Assembly: GCF_029783845.1 (NCBI RefSeq)
Contig: NZ_LWID01000001.1
Location: 1,923,501 to 1,987,500, forward strand
DNA: 64,000 bases
From: Volucribacter amazonae
GTDB lineage: Bacteria; Pseudomonadota; Gammaproteobacteria; Enterobacterales; Pasteurellaceae
Direction: 5' to 3'
In this document: positions 44,642-53,337 of the stretch, piece after piece
Position numbering within the stretch: the stretch's first letter is position 1
Layout: every line of letters starts with the position of its first letter
The notes under the pieces: generated by a model
The model's database searches: none
The model's input: only the letters and a program-made list of their open reading frames with translations
Told to the model about the DNA's origin: nothing
Program-made: the position numbers and the translations under genes

Positions 44642-45550
44642 TTATTTATTACACCCCGGAAACCCTAGCGCCTCTCGGCTTGCGTAATAGGCTTCCGCCA
44701 CCCCTTTGGTTAGGGTACGGATACGCAAAATATAACGTTGACGTTCGGTAACGGAAATGGCTTTGCGAGCATCAAGTAAATTAAAACTATGGGCTGCTTT
44801 TAATATGCGTTCATAAGCTGGCAAAGGCAATGGTTTTTCTAGGGAAAGAAGATATTGTGCCTCTTTTTCATAATGATCAAAGCATTGGAAAAGAAAATCC
44901 ACATCCGCATATTCAAAATTGTAGGTGGATTGTTCCACTTCATTTTGATGAAATACATCGCCATAGGTGGTTTTACCTAGTGGACCATCAGACCAAACCA
45001 GATCATAAACGCTATCTACCCCTTGGATATACATGGCTAATCGTTCTAAACCGTAAGTGATTTCGCCCGTAACTGGTTTACATTCTAAGCCACCCACTTG
45101 TTGGAAATAGGTAAATTGGGTTACTTCCATACCATTTAACCAAACTTCCCAACCTAAGCCCCACGCGCCTAATGTCGGGTTTTCCCAGTTATCTTCCACA
45201 AAACGAATATCATTTTGGGTTGGATCAAAGCCTAACATTTTTAAGCTATCTAAATATAATTCTTGAATATTATCAGGCGAGGGCTTAATCACCACTTGGA
45301 ATTGATAATAATGCTGTAAACGGTTTGGATTTTCGCCATAACGTCCATCAGTAGGGCGGCGTGAAGGCTGCACATAAGCAAATGCCATTGGTTCTGGTCC
45401 AATCGCTCGCAAGCAGGTCATTGGGTGGGAGGTGCCTGCCCCGACTTCCATATCAAAGGGTTGCACTACAGTACAACCTTGGTTTGCCCAGTAATCTTGT
45501 AAAGCAAGGATCATACCTTGAAAGGTTTTTACATTGAATTTTGCACTCAT
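44642..45550 (-). CDS. glyQ: Glycyl-tRNA synthetase, alpha subunit
   Basis: A 302-residue catalytic subunit that activates glycine. It shows the class-II synthetase pattern: ALQDYWANQGCTVVQPFDMEVGAGTSHPMTCLRAIGPEPMAFAYVQPSRRPTDGRYGENPNRLQHYYQFQV, then MEVTQFTYFQQVGGLECKPVTGEITYGLERLAMY. Length and ends match the family. It is the first gene of a unit glyQ, glutaredoxin-like, DUF1016 remnant, glyS. Confidence 0.98.
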   Translation of the reverse strand: MSAKFNVKTFQGMILALQDYWANQGCTVVQPFDMEVGAGTSHPMTCLRAIGPEPMAFAYVQPSRRPTDGRYGENPNRLQHYYQFQVVIKPSPDNIQELYLDSLKMLGFDPTQNDIRFVEDNWENPTLGAWGLGWEVWLNGMEVTQFTYFQQVGGLECKPVTGEITYGLERLAMYIQGVDSVYDLVWSDGPLGKTTYGDVFHQNEVEQSTYNFEYADVDFLFQCFDHYEKEAQYLLSLEKPLPLPAYERILKAAHSFNLLDARKAISVTERQRYILRIRTLTKGVAEAYYASREALGFPGCNK

Positions 45551-45642
45551 AATAATCTGTTCTATTTTTTTAAAATAAATGCTGATTAGTATAGCCTAAA
45601 ATGACTAATGATAATAGAAGGAAAAGCATAATTCTATGAAAC

Positions 45643-45684
45643 AAAAGTGCGGTGAAAAATAATTTATTTTCCCACCGCACTTTT
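45643..45684. terminator. Terminator of clpX formed by an uptake-sequence pair
   Basis: AAAAGTGCGGTG and CACCGCACTTTT pair around an A/T-rich loop (cores 45645-45653 and 45674-45682). It lies 17 bp past the clpX stop and may also protect glyQ from read-through. Confidence 0.88.
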
Positions 45685-45700
45685 AAAGTAATTTATTCAA

Positions 45701-46945
45701 TTATTGTTGATAAACCAATTTCGGTAATTGATTATCCTTGATAACCGCCTCATCAATAATGACTTTTTGTAAGTTAGTCAAAGACGGCAAATCATACATA
45801 GTATCTAACAATACCGATTCCACAATTGAACGCAAGCCCCTTGCGCCTGTTTTACGCTCTAAGGCTTTTTTCGCCATAGCTGTAAGGGCTTCTGGAGTAA
45901 ATTCTAACTCAACATTTTCCAGTTTAAACAAGGCTTGATATTGCTTTGTCAGGGCATTTTTCGGCTGAGTAAGAATTTGTACCAAGGCGTTTTCATCAAG
46001 TTCGCTTAATGGTGCAACCACAGGCAAACGTCCAATAAACTCAGGGATCAAACCAAATTTCATTAAGTCTTCAGGCTCTACTTGTTTAAATAATTCACTA
46101 AGACTTTGTTGATCCTGTTCGCCTTTAATTTCTGCGCCAAAACCAATGCCACTGCCAACATGGACACGTTTTTCCACAATCTTATCTAGCCCTGCAAATG
46201 CCCCGCCACAAATAAACAAGATTTTTGAGGTATCCACTTTCAAAAATTCTTGTTGAGGGTGTTTACGTCCGCCTTGCGGTGGAATTGAAGCAATCGTGCC
46301 TTCAATTAATTTTAATAAGGCTTGTTGTACCCCTTCGCCAGACACATCACGCGTAATTGATGGATTATCTGATTTGCGTGAAATTTTATCAATTTCATCA
46401 ATATAAATAATGCCTTGCTCTGCTTTTTCTGGATCATAATCACAGTTTTGCAGTAATTTTTGGATAATATTTTCCACGTCCTCACCAACATAACCTGCTT
46501 CGGTTAGGGTTGTGGCATCAGCCATTGCAAAAGGTACATTTAACATTCTTGCCAAGCTTTCTGCTAAGAGCGTTTTTCCACTTCCTGTCGGCCCAATTAG
46601 CAAGATATTACTTTTGCCTAATTCCACATCATCTGTTTTATATTCACTACGCAAGCGTTTGTAATGATTATACACCGCCACAGAAAGCACTTTTTTCGCA
46701 TAATCTTGCCCTATAACATAATCATCTAAATGAGCCCGAATTTCGTGCGGCGTTGGCAAAGGTTCATTTTCAGCCACTTCACTTTCTGTTTGCTCAGTGC
46801 TTTGTTCTTCACTATTTTCTAACATATGGTGGCATAATTCGATACATTCATTACAAATATACCCTGAGGTACCCGCAATTAATTTATCCACCTCTTTTTG
46901 TTCTTTACCACAAAATGAACAATATAATTCTTCATCTTTTGTCAT
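45701..46945 (-). CDS. clpX: ClpX ATPase, unfoldase of ClpXP protease
   Basis: A 414-residue AAA+ unfoldase. The N-terminal zinc domain has C9, C12, C31 and C34 (CSFC...CNEC). The AAA domain has Walker A GPTGSGKT, pore loop GYVGEDVENI, Walker B IIYIDEIDKI and the RKH-type loop HPQQEFLKVDTSK; the ClpP-contact region is IGFGAE. I start at ATG 46945; a longer reading from 46957 would need TTG. It lies 15 bases after clpP and is surely cotranscribed with it. Confidence 0.98.
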   Translation of the reverse strand: MTKDEELYCSFCGKEQKEVDKLIAGTSGYICNECIELCHHMLENSEEQSTEQTESEVAENEPLPTPHEIRAHLDDYVIGQDYAKKVLSVAVYNHYKRLRSEYKTDDVELGKSNILLIGPTGSGKTLLAESLARMLNVPFAMADATTLTEAGYVGEDVENIIQKLLQNCDYDPEKAEQGIIYIDEIDKISRKSDNPSITRDVSGEGVQQALLKLIEGTIASIPPQGGRKHPQQEFLKVDTSKILFICGGAFAGLDKIVEKRVHVGSGIGFGAEIKGEQDQQSLSELFKQVEPEDLMKFGLIPEFIGRLPVVAPLSELDENALVQILTQPKNALTKQYQALFKLENVELEFTPEALTAMAKKALERKTGARGLRSIVESVLLDTMYDLPSLTNLQKVIIDEAVIKDNQLPKLVYQQ

Positions 46946-46960
46946 ATTTTGTTCCAACTC

Positions 46961-47542
46961 TTATCGTTTTGTAATGACTTCATCAACTAAGCCATATAAC
47001 TTGGCTTGCTCTGCTGACATAAAATTATCACGATCCGTATCACGCTCAATTTTTTCTAAGGGCTGTCCCGTATGAAATGCTAGGCGCTCATTGAGTTTTT
47101 CTTTAATTTTTAAAATTTCTTGAGCGTGAATTTGAATATCTGAGGCTTGTCCTCTAAAACCACCTAAGGGTTGATGAATCATCACACGAGCATTTGGCAA
47201 CGCTCCTCTTTTACCTGCTGTACCACCTGCCAATAAAAATGCCCCCATAGAACAAGCCTGCCCAATACAAAGGGTGCGAATATCTGGTTTAACGAATTGC
47301 ATAGTATCATAGATCGCCATACCCGCGGTTACTGAGCCACCGGGGGAATTAATATAAATATTAATATCTTTATCTGGGTTTTCTGATTCTAAAAACAATA
47401 ATTGTGCGACAATTAAATTCGCCATACGATCTTCAACTTCGCCGCTTAAAAAAATCACACGTTCTTTGAGTAAACGAGAATAAATGTCGTAAGCACGCTC
47501 ACCACGAGCAGTTTGTTCTACGACCATAGGAATAACACTCAT
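46961..47542 (-). CDS. clpP: ATP-dependent Clp protease, proteolytic subunit
   Basis: A 193-residue serine protease with the triad S98 (QACSMGAF), H123 (MIHQPLGG) and an Asp near residue 172 (ERDTDRD). Fourteen copies form the barrel that degrades substrates fed by ClpX or ClpA. The short N-terminal propeptide is present. Gene order tig, clpP, clpX matches Haemophilus and E. coli, with a 199-bp gap to tig that contains the tig terminator and a repeat. Confidence 0.98.
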   Translation of the reverse strand: MSVIPMVVEQTARGERAYDIYSRLLKERVIFLSGEVEDRMANLIVAQLLFLESENPDKDINIYINSPGGSVTAGMAIYDTMQFVKPDIRTLCIGQACSMGAFLLAGGTAGKRGALPNARVMIHQPLGGFRGQASDIQIHAQEILKIKEKLNERLAFHTGQPLEKIERDTDRDNFMSAEQAKLYGLVDEVITKR

Positions 47543-47617
47543 AACTACCTCATTATCAATGTAAATAATTCGCCTATTCTACCTGAATTTTAATAAAAAG
47601 GCTTGGTTTAACTAATA

Positions 47618-47679
47618 TATAGTCGTTCTACTTTGAAATAAAGCGCTACTCTACCTTATTTCAAATTGAAACACCTATA
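47618..47679. repeat. Palindromic intergenic repeat, copy 7
   Basis: A 62-bp copy starting TATAGTCGTTCTACTTTGAA and ending TTTCAAATTGAAACACCTATA with only a short centre (AAGCGCTACTCTACC). It lies between the tig terminator and clpP. Confidence 0.78.
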
Positions 47680-47680
47680 A

Positions 47681-47720
47681 AAAAGTGCGGTCATTTTTTA
47701 TCTAAAAATGACCGCACTTA
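47681..47720 (-). terminator. Terminator of tig formed by an uptake-sequence pair
   Basis: AAGTGCGGTCATTTTT (47683-47698) and AAAAATGACCGCACTT (47704-47719) form a perfect 16-bp stem with a 5-base loop. It lies 22 bp past the tig stop. Confidence 0.93.
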
Positions 47721-47741
47721 CACAATCAAGAATAAAGTAAA

Positions 47742-49040
47742 TTAGGCTTTCGGATTCATTACTTCATCAAAAGATGCTGTTTTTTCCGTTACTTGCGCCT
47801 TGCTTAATACCGCATCAATAGCTTGCTCTTCTAACACCACATTACGAATATTATTCATTAATTCTTTATTTGAATTGTAATATTCTACAACTTCTTGTGG
47901 TTGTTCATAAGCTGATGCAATATCTTGAATCATTTTCGCTACACGCTCTTCGTCCACTTTTAATTCATTGCTACTGATAACATTAGAGAGCAATAAACCC
48001 ACTTGAACACGACGTTTCGCTTGTTCTTCAAATAATTCTTTTGGCAATCCAGCCACTTGTTTACTATTACCACCAAAACGCTGTGTCGCTTGACCACGCA
48101 ATACTTCAATTTCTTGTTCAACAGCAGCCACAGGCACATCAATTTGATTTTCAGCTAATAAACCGTCAATCACTTGATTTTTAACACGAGAAGTCAAAGT
48201 ATTATTTAATTCACGTTGCATATTTTTGCTGATTTCATTGCGTAAATCTGCAACGGTTTTAGTATTTGGACCAAATTTAGCCACAAATTCATCAGTAACT
48301 TCTGGCAACTCCATGACTTCTACTTTTTTCAAGGTAATGGCAAATGTCGCCGCTTTACCTTTTAAGTTTTCAGCATGATATTCCGCAGGGAAGGTTACAT
48401 TAATATCAAATTGTTCGCCCGCTTTATGTCCAACAATGCCTTCTTCAAAGCCTGGGATCATACGACCTTGTCCCATTAACAATACAAAATCAGTGGCTTT
48501 ACCGCCTTCAAAGGCTTCGCCATCTACTGTACCAGCAAAATCAATAGTTACACGATCTTCTGCTTTGGCAGCTTCTTGTGTTTCTTTCCAAGTGGCTTGT
48601 TGTTTACGCAATACATCAATCATATTGTCAATATCGCTGTCTTTGATCTCAACCACTTCTTTTTCAACTTTGATATTTTCTAAGCCTTGCAATGCAATCT
48701 CAGGATAAACTTCAAAGGTCGCAGAGAATTTAAAATCTTTACCCGCTTCAATTTGTTCTGGAGTAAAGGTTGGACGACCTGCTAAATTAATTTTTTCCTT
48801 GATAATGGCATCAAAGAAATTTCTTTGCATAATATCGCCTAATACATCTTGACGCACTGACGCCCCAAAACGTTTTTCAATAATGCTTGGTGGAACTTTA
48901 CCTTTACGGAAACCATCAACTCGAGCATTTTTAGCGACTTTTTTTAATTCTTCGCGTACCGCTTGCTCCACTGTTTCTGCGGGAACAGTAATCTCGATAC
49001 GACGCTCAAGTCCTTGTGTTGTTTCTACTGAAAATTGCAT
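47742..49040 (-). CDS. tig: Trigger factor chaperone
   Basis: A 432-residue ribosome-bound folding factor. The ribosome-binding signature is GFRKGKVPPSIIEKRFG (residues about 44-60), followed by the FKBP-type prolyl-isomerase domain (EDRVTIDFAGTVDGEAFEGGKATDFVLLMGQGRMIPGFEEGIVG) and the helical C-terminal arms. Length is normal. It is upstream of clpP but separated by a strong terminator, so mostly transcribed alone. Confidence 0.98.
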   Translation of the reverse strand: MQFSVETTQGLERRIEITVPAETVEQAVREELKKVAKNARVDGFRKGKVPPSIIEKRFGASVRQDVLGDIMQRNFFDAIIKEKINLAGRPTFTPEQIEAGKDFKFSATFEVYPEIALQGLENIKVEKEVVEIKDSDIDNMIDVLRKQQATWKETQEAAKAEDRVTIDFAGTVDGEAFEGGKATDFVLLMGQGRMIPGFEEGIVGHKAGEQFDINVTFPAEYHAENLKGKAATFAITLKKVEVMELPEVTDEFVAKFGPNTKTVADLRNEISKNMQRELNNTLTSRVKNQVIDGLLAENQIDVPVAAVEQEIEVLRGQATQRFGGNSKQVAGLPKELFEEQAKRRVQVGLLLSNVISSNELKVDEERVAKMIQDIASAYEQPQEVVEYYNSNKELMNNIRNVVLEEQAIDAVLSKAQVTEKTASFDEVMNPKA

Positions 49041-49248
49041 TTATGCACCTCAAAATAATCAATCATTGCACTCGGCGAACCGCACCGAACACGAAATAAA
49101 ATATTAGACCGCAAATTATAGCCATACTCAAGCTAACAGTCTAGGAACAGACGAAAAAAATGCCAAATAAAAAACGGTATTCGCCTATTTTTTAAACATA
49201 AAAGAAAAACCTGCCGTTGAGATGGCGAATAAAATCAGCTTGAAATCA

Positions 49249-49692
49249 TTACAGATTTTTAGGAATACGGATTTTTTGTCCCGGGAAAATCTTGTCCGCA
49301 TCTTTAATTACTTCTTTATTGGCTTCCACAATCGCGGTATATTTTGCCCCATTACCATAGTAAGTCTGGGCAATTTTCCATAGGGTATCGCCTTTTTGTA
49401 TCACATAAAATTGGTCATCACTGGCTAAGGTTTCACCATTTTTAATAGTAACGCCCTCTGCTTTTACTTCGGTAATGCCTGCAATATTCCCCGCCATTAG
49501 GATCGCTTTTTCTAAGGCACTGGCAGATTCTGCATTGCCTTCAATTTTTGCCACGCCGTTATCTACGGTAACCGAAACATTTTCAATGCCCGGGTTATCT
49601 TCGTTAATATGTTGTGTAACCGCTTGTGATGCTTCTTCTTGTTTAGAAAATAATTTGCGACCAATATCGCCAACAAAATCAAATAATCCCAT
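49249..49692 (-). CDS. kbp: BON and LysM domain protein (potassium-binding Kbp/YgaU)
   Basis: A 147-residue protein without a signal peptide. Residues 20-85 are a BON domain (VTVDNGVAKIEGNAESASALEKAIL...GITEVKAEGV), and residues 95-147 a LysM domain (FYVIQKGDTLWKIAQTYYGNGAKYTAIVEANKEVI...IFPGQKIRIP). This two-domain layout and length match E. coli YgaU/Kbp, a cytoplasmic potassium sensor. AAGGAAAG precedes the ATG. It stands alone between tig and pgeF. Confidence 0.92.
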   Translation of the reverse strand: MGLFDFVGDIGRKLFSKQEEASQAVTQHINEDNPGIENVSVTVDNGVAKIEGNAESASALEKAILMAGNIAGITEVKAEGVTIKNGETLASDDQFYVIQKGDTLWKIAQTYYGNGAKYTAIVEANKEVIKDADKIFPGQKIRIPKNL

Positions 49693-49765
49693 TTTTCTTT
49701 CCTTAAATTCAATTAACTAAATAAGTTAAGTACAATAATCAATTTTTTGCAAAAAGTCCAGCTCA

Positions 49766-50521
49766 CTAAGCTGCCTCAAACCAAATTAAACTTGCCATTC
49801 TTCCCGTTTGTTGTTCACGCCGATAAGAAAAAAAATCTTCGGCTTGACGATAAGTGCAATATTCGCCACCTGTTATATTGCTCACACCAAAGGCATTTAA
49901 ACGCTGTTTCGCTAATAAGTATAAATCCGCCAAAAATTTATTTTGATTTCCCACCGCACTTTTATCTTGTACAAAAGCAAGTGTTGCTTGTGGATCTCGC
50001 TCTACAAATTGTTGCCTAACTTCTTCGCCCACTTGAAAGGCTGATTGGCTAATAGCTGGTCCAAGCCAAGCGAGAATTTGGTTTGGATTAGAGCGAAATT
50101 TCGCTAAGGTTGCCTCTAAAATCCCCTCACATAACCCTCGCCAACCTGCATGAACCGCTGCCACTTCATTACCTTGTTGATTAACAAGCAATACTGGCAA
50201 ACAATCGGCGGTCATTACTAAACAAACTTGATTAGGTTGACAAGTATAAACCGCATCAGCAATCGGTATATTGGCTGAAAGATCATCAGGTAAAGTAATA
50301 ACCTTGGTGCTATGTACTTGTTGTAAAAATACAGGCATATGAGGTAATTGCCCTTGTTGTACTAACAAAGTGCGGTTCGTTTCCACAGAATTTTGTTTAT
50401 CGCCAACATGAGTCGCAAGATTAAAACTATTAAAAGGAGATAAGCTAACCCCACCCACTCTGGTCGTGGTAAAAGCGCGTACATTTGTTGGACATTGCCA
50501 AGGCGGAATAATTTTTTTCAT
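49766..50521 (-). CDS. pgeF: Purine nucleoside phosphorylase/peptidoglycan editing factor
   Basis: A 251-residue protein of the YfiH/LACC1 family. It shows AFTTTRVGGVSLSPFNSFNLATHVGD, the metal-binding set LQQVHST (His), TADCLPVLL (Cys) and AAVHAGWRGLCEGIL (His), and ending GEYCTYRQAEDFFSYRREQQTGRMASLIWF. Family members have purine nucleoside phosphorylase and adenosine deaminase activity, and in E. coli edit wrongly made peptidoglycan precursors. In many relatives it sits next to rluD and clpB; neither is here. Uptake sequences lie near 49953 and 50370. Confidence 0.95.
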   Translation of the reverse strand: MKKIIPPWQCPTNVRAFTTTRVGGVSLSPFNSFNLATHVGDKQNSVETNRTLLVQQGQLPHMPVFLQQVHSTKVITLPDDLSANIPIADAVYTCQPNQVCLVMTADCLPVLLVNQQGNEVAAVHAGWRGLCEGILEATLAKFRSNPNQILAWLGPAISQSAFQVGEEVRQQFVERDPQATLAFVQDKSAVGNQNKFLADLYLLAKQRLNAFGVSNITGGEYCTYRQAEDFFSYRREQQTGRMASLIWFEAA

Positions 50522-50530
50522 AATGTTTTA

Positions 50531-50900
50531 GGGACTGTACTAGATAACTAGAATAAATTACTTTTAACTAATTGTTTTAAAATGGAAATTTGAGACTTTA
50601 TGTTACTGCGATTAAAACGCCATTCACATTCTTTTAAATACAGCTCAAAATGGGCTTTAGGAATGCCATTAAACTTACGTAGATAGCGTTTTGCTTGGTT
50701 ACAAAAATTCTCAATGCCATTAATATGATTATGATTTTCAGCAAAATGTGTGCTGTGATTGATGGGAAATGACTAAACTCACTCACATCAAGTACATCAT
50801 AACTGCGATAAGTATCGGTGTAAACAATACTATCAGGTTTTGCTTTTTCTCATTGGAGTATTCTTAAATGGAAAATTTGTCAGTTATCTAGGACAGCTTC
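50531..50900 (-). mobile_element. Decayed IS1595-family element with both ends
   Basis: A 370-bp remnant. The left end GGGACTGTACTAGATAACTAG (50531-50551) is mirrored imperfectly by the right end near 50881-50900, where CAGTTATCTAGGACAGC reads out on the plus strand (15 of 20 aligned positions match). About half of a normal 710-bp element is missing from the middle, and no target duplication remains. It belongs to a different subtype than the element at 20382-21093. Confidence 0.75.
50548..50855 (-). pseudogene. IS1595-family transposase, C-terminal remnant
   Basis: On the minus strand the frame begins at KAKPDSIVYTDTYRSYDVLDVSEFSHF, the middle of the DDE domain. It shifts by one base near 50777 and then continues INHSTHFAENHNHINGIENF and NQAKRYLRKFNGIPKAHFELYLKECEWRFN to the stop. 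The N-terminal half is lost. The intergenic stretch from 50901 to 51082 after it holds one uptake sequence near 51040 and nothing else I can name. Confidence 0.85.
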
Positions 50901-51082
50901 TTAATCTAAAGAGAATGTCTATAAAATTAGAGTTAGTTTTAATATTTACTTAATTAGCGTACTCATTATTTTATTCTCTAGAGAGTAAATAACCTAGTGC
51001 GCCAGTGACAAAATAAAATTAAAATAATTCTAAAATTTACCGCACTTTTATTCAAAACTAGTATAGTCTTATTTATAAGATA

Positions 51083-51529
51083 TTATTCTAAACCTAACAA
51101 AACTTTTAATATCTTAGGTATTTCTCTTATAAAATAAGCATTTTCTTCATCTGATAGTAAATTATTTTCTTCAGCATATTCATTTTGTGAGGATAAGTCG
51201 GCATAAGTAATCCAATCATAGATATTTATTTCTGTATTAATAAAGTTTTCTAGGATAACATTTTCTGAATTATGATCGTAAAAATAGATAATTTTATTAT
51301 TCTTATTAACTAACCATAAATCTCCACATATATTTGTAGCAAAAATAGTAAATTCTAACCTTAATGAATGACTTTCTAATAATTCATTATAATCATTCAT
51401 CTCTATTTCTGGAATAAATATAAAATCACTAGAGAAATATTTGCCAGCGAAAAATTTAATAACTTCAGTTAGATGGCTTTCTTTATTTAGTTTGCTTGAT
51501 GTTATTTCACTAAAAGTTCTAATTTTCAT
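51083..51529 (-). CDS. Putative immunity protein, SMI1/KNR4 (SUKH)-like
   Basis: A 148-residue acidic protein. Features such as the buried FATNICGDLWLVNKNNKIIYFYDHNSENVILENFINTEINIYDWI stretch resemble the SUKH fold seen in immunity proteins of polymorphic toxins, in which a hydrophobic strand pair is followed by a conserved Trp. The resemblance is modest, and I would not assign the family firmly. It is AT-rich with no uptake sequence inside, and follows a second immunity-like gene by 22 bases in the same direction. No toxin gene is in view. Confidence 0.5.
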   Translation of the reverse strand: MKIRTFSEITSSKLNKESHLTEVIKFFAGKYFSSDFIFIPEIEMNDYNELLESHSLRLEFTIFATNICGDLWLVNKNNKIIYFYDHNSENVILENFINTEINIYDWITYADLSSQNEYAEENNLLSDEENAYFIREIPKILKVLLGLE

Positions 51530-51551
51530 ATTTCATTTTCCTTGTGTCATT

Positions 51552-52001
51552 TTAACGCTCAGATTCAAAATAACCCTTAGCTCCAACGGTAACACATTCA
51601 ATATATGATAGAGGATCATCTGTGGCATCAGGTGCATAGATGGCTATACCAAGTTTATAACTGGTGAAACCGACATATTCCTCTTCTTCAATGTTAGGAT
51701 CAAATTGAGATAAGTAATTTTTGCAATCAATATAATTCATCTCTAATAGGTTTTGATTTTCAAAAATTGCCTTTACACCGTCCATTAGTAAAATATATTT
51801 TAATTTAAAATCCTGATTTTCATAACCTAATGCAATACCATTAGCAAAAAAATCATTTGTTGATTTTTCACCTGTATCAATATCTGAATTTTCTTCGGTA
51901 GTGAAATTAATATCTTGTAAAATTTTAGTATTAATGATCTCTCTTTCCATTCCAAAGAAAAGTTCTCCAACATGACTAAATGGAATAATCTCAAATTTCA
52001 T
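51552..52001 (-). CDS. Acidic protein of unknown function, possible immunity protein
   Basis: A 149-residue acidic protein beginning MKFEIIPFSHVGELFFGMER and ending VGAKGYFESER. I do not recognise a family. The charge, size and position, between a HEAT-repeat gene 15 bases upstream and a SUKH-like gene 22 bases downstream, are typical of an immunity gene in a polymorphic-toxin locus. GGAAAAC precedes the ATG. No membrane segment or signal peptide is present. Confidence 0.55.
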   Translation of the reverse strand: MKFEIIPFSHVGELFFGMEREIINTKILQDINFTTEENSDIDTGEKSTNDFFANGIALGYENQDFKLKYILLMDGVKAIFENQNLLEMNYIDCKNYLSQFDPNIEEEEYVGFTSYKLGIAIYAPDATDDPLSYIECVTVGAKGYFESER

Positions 52002-52016
52002 TTGTTTTCCTTATCA

Positions 52017-52727
52017 TTAGTTATTTTCTATAAATTCAAGAAACTTCTGTTTAGCTTTATCAATATTCCCTGATATTTCACCTTGATAATTTTCTTTTAA
52101 TCCAAATTTTCTATTACATATATCCTGTAATGCTAATATAATTAGCGCTTTAACAATTTCTGTATTTTCATACTCCAATTTCTCTACTAGAATGTTAATA
52201 ATATCTTGTTTTAAATTTGAATGATTAAAGAAAATTTGACGCATTGCACTCGCACAATACCCTCTTAAGTAATCAATTTCGTTAGATGACATAATGTCAC
52301 TTAGATATTTTAGTTCATTTTTATAGCCTAACCAGCCTAGCACAATAATGGCTTTGCATCTAATAAGTTCATCATTATGTTTAATCCATTGAGTAAGATA
52401 TGGCAATATTCTATGTTCTCGCATTATACCCAAAATCTGTATTATATCGGCAAGCAAATTTTTGTTGATGTTATTGTTTGATGATAGGTAATTTAATAAA
52501 TATGAAGTGGCATTATGATGACGTTTAGTAAAGGTTCGGCATAGCAGATCATGAAAATCTGCATTTTGACAGTTTTCTATAAAGTAGAGATGTAATTTAT
52601 ATGCTTCAATATGATCATAAGTTAAGAGATGTTGAGCAAACTCATTATGTTGTTTAAATGAGTCGCTTTTTTCTAGTTCATTAAATAGCGTGATAAATTT
52701 ATTGAATTCTAATTGTTGTTTAAACAT
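52017..52727 (-). CDS. HEAT-repeat protein, possible immunity protein
   Basis: A 236-residue helical protein. HEAT-like repeats are visible at about residues 95-195: LLADIIQILGIMREHRILPYLTQWI, IRCKAIIVLGWLGYKNELKYLSDIM and YLRGYCASAMRQIFF. Such proteins act as protein-binding scaffolds and recur among immunity proteins. I chose the ATG at 52727; a GTG at 52751 is possible. It is the first of three close, AT-rich genes and lies 40 bases from the pabA stop. The function is inferred from context only. Confidence 0.65.
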   Translation of the reverse strand: MFKQQLEFNKFITLFNELEKSDSFKQHNEFAQHLLTYDHIEAYKLHLYFIENCQNADFHDLLCRTFTKRHHNATSYLLNYLSSNNNINKNLLADIIQILGIMREHRILPYLTQWIKHNDELIRCKAIIVLGWLGYKNELKYLSDIMSSNEIDYLRGYCASAMRQIFFNHSNLKQDIINILVEKLEYENTEIVKALIILALQDICNRKFGLKENYQGEISGNIDKAKQKFLEFIENN

Positions 52728-52767
52728 AGTATTATTCCATTTTAATATCACGAGTTAATAACTCTCT

Positions 52768-53328
52768 TTAATCCGCCAACCAATTAGCTATCAGTTGTGA
52801 GCCATATTGGCTAATAAAAGATTCGGGGTGAAATTGTACGCCGTAAATGGGTAAATCACGATGTTGGATTGCCATAATTATGCCTTGTTGATCTTGAGCA
52901 ATAATCTCTAATTCGGAGGGTAGCGTAGCGGGATCGGCTGCCCAAGAATGATAAAGCCCTACTTGGAATTGCGAAGGAATATTGTTAAATAATGGGCTTT
53001 GTTGGATACAGTAAAGATTACCTGTTTGCCCATGCCTAACTTGCCCAAGGTTATAGAGTTGTCCGCCAAAAAATTCATATAAAATTTGATGCCCTAAGCA
53101 AACCCCTAAGATTTTTTTCTGTTGGTAATATTGGCGTAACATGGCAAAAACTTGCGGATAGGCTTGCGGTATATCAGGTCCCGGGGAAATTAAAATATGT
53201 TCGGCTTGTTGTAACTGTTGTGGATTAACCTGTTCCACAGGCACAACCATTAAAGGATAGCCTAGCGGGCGCAGTAAATCTACTAAGTTGTAAGTAAAAG
53301 AATCGTGATTATCAATCAGTAATAACAT
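52768..53328 (-). CDS. pabA: Aminodeoxychorismate synthase, glutamine amidotransferase subunit
   Basis: A 186-residue class-I glutamine amidotransferase. The nucleophile is C77 in GVCLGHQ, and H167 and E169 complete the triad in QFHPES. It starts MLLLIDNHDSFTYNLVDLL as in PabA/TrpG. It supplies ammonia to PabB for p-aminobenzoate, a folate precursor. It is the last gene of the pabB-pabC-pabA set, with a 9-base gap after pabC. TrpG identity is less likely, as no trp genes are adjacent. Confidence 0.92.
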   Translation of the reverse strand: MLLLIDNHDSFTYNLVDLLRPLGYPLMVVPVEQVNPQQLQQAEHILISPGPDIPQAYPQVFAMLRQYYQQKKILGVCLGHQILYEFFGGQLYNLGQVRHGQTGNLYCIQQSPLFNNIPSQFQVGLYHSWAADPATLPSELEIIAQDQQGIIMAIQHRDLPIYGVQFHPESFISQYGSQLIANWLAD

Positions 53329-53337
53329 AAAATAACC

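Noticed and set aside
52914..52926. Unusual SPGPD in place of SPGPG in PabA
   Set aside because: Position varies in the family (E. coli PabA has SPGPC), so it is no evidence of inactivation.
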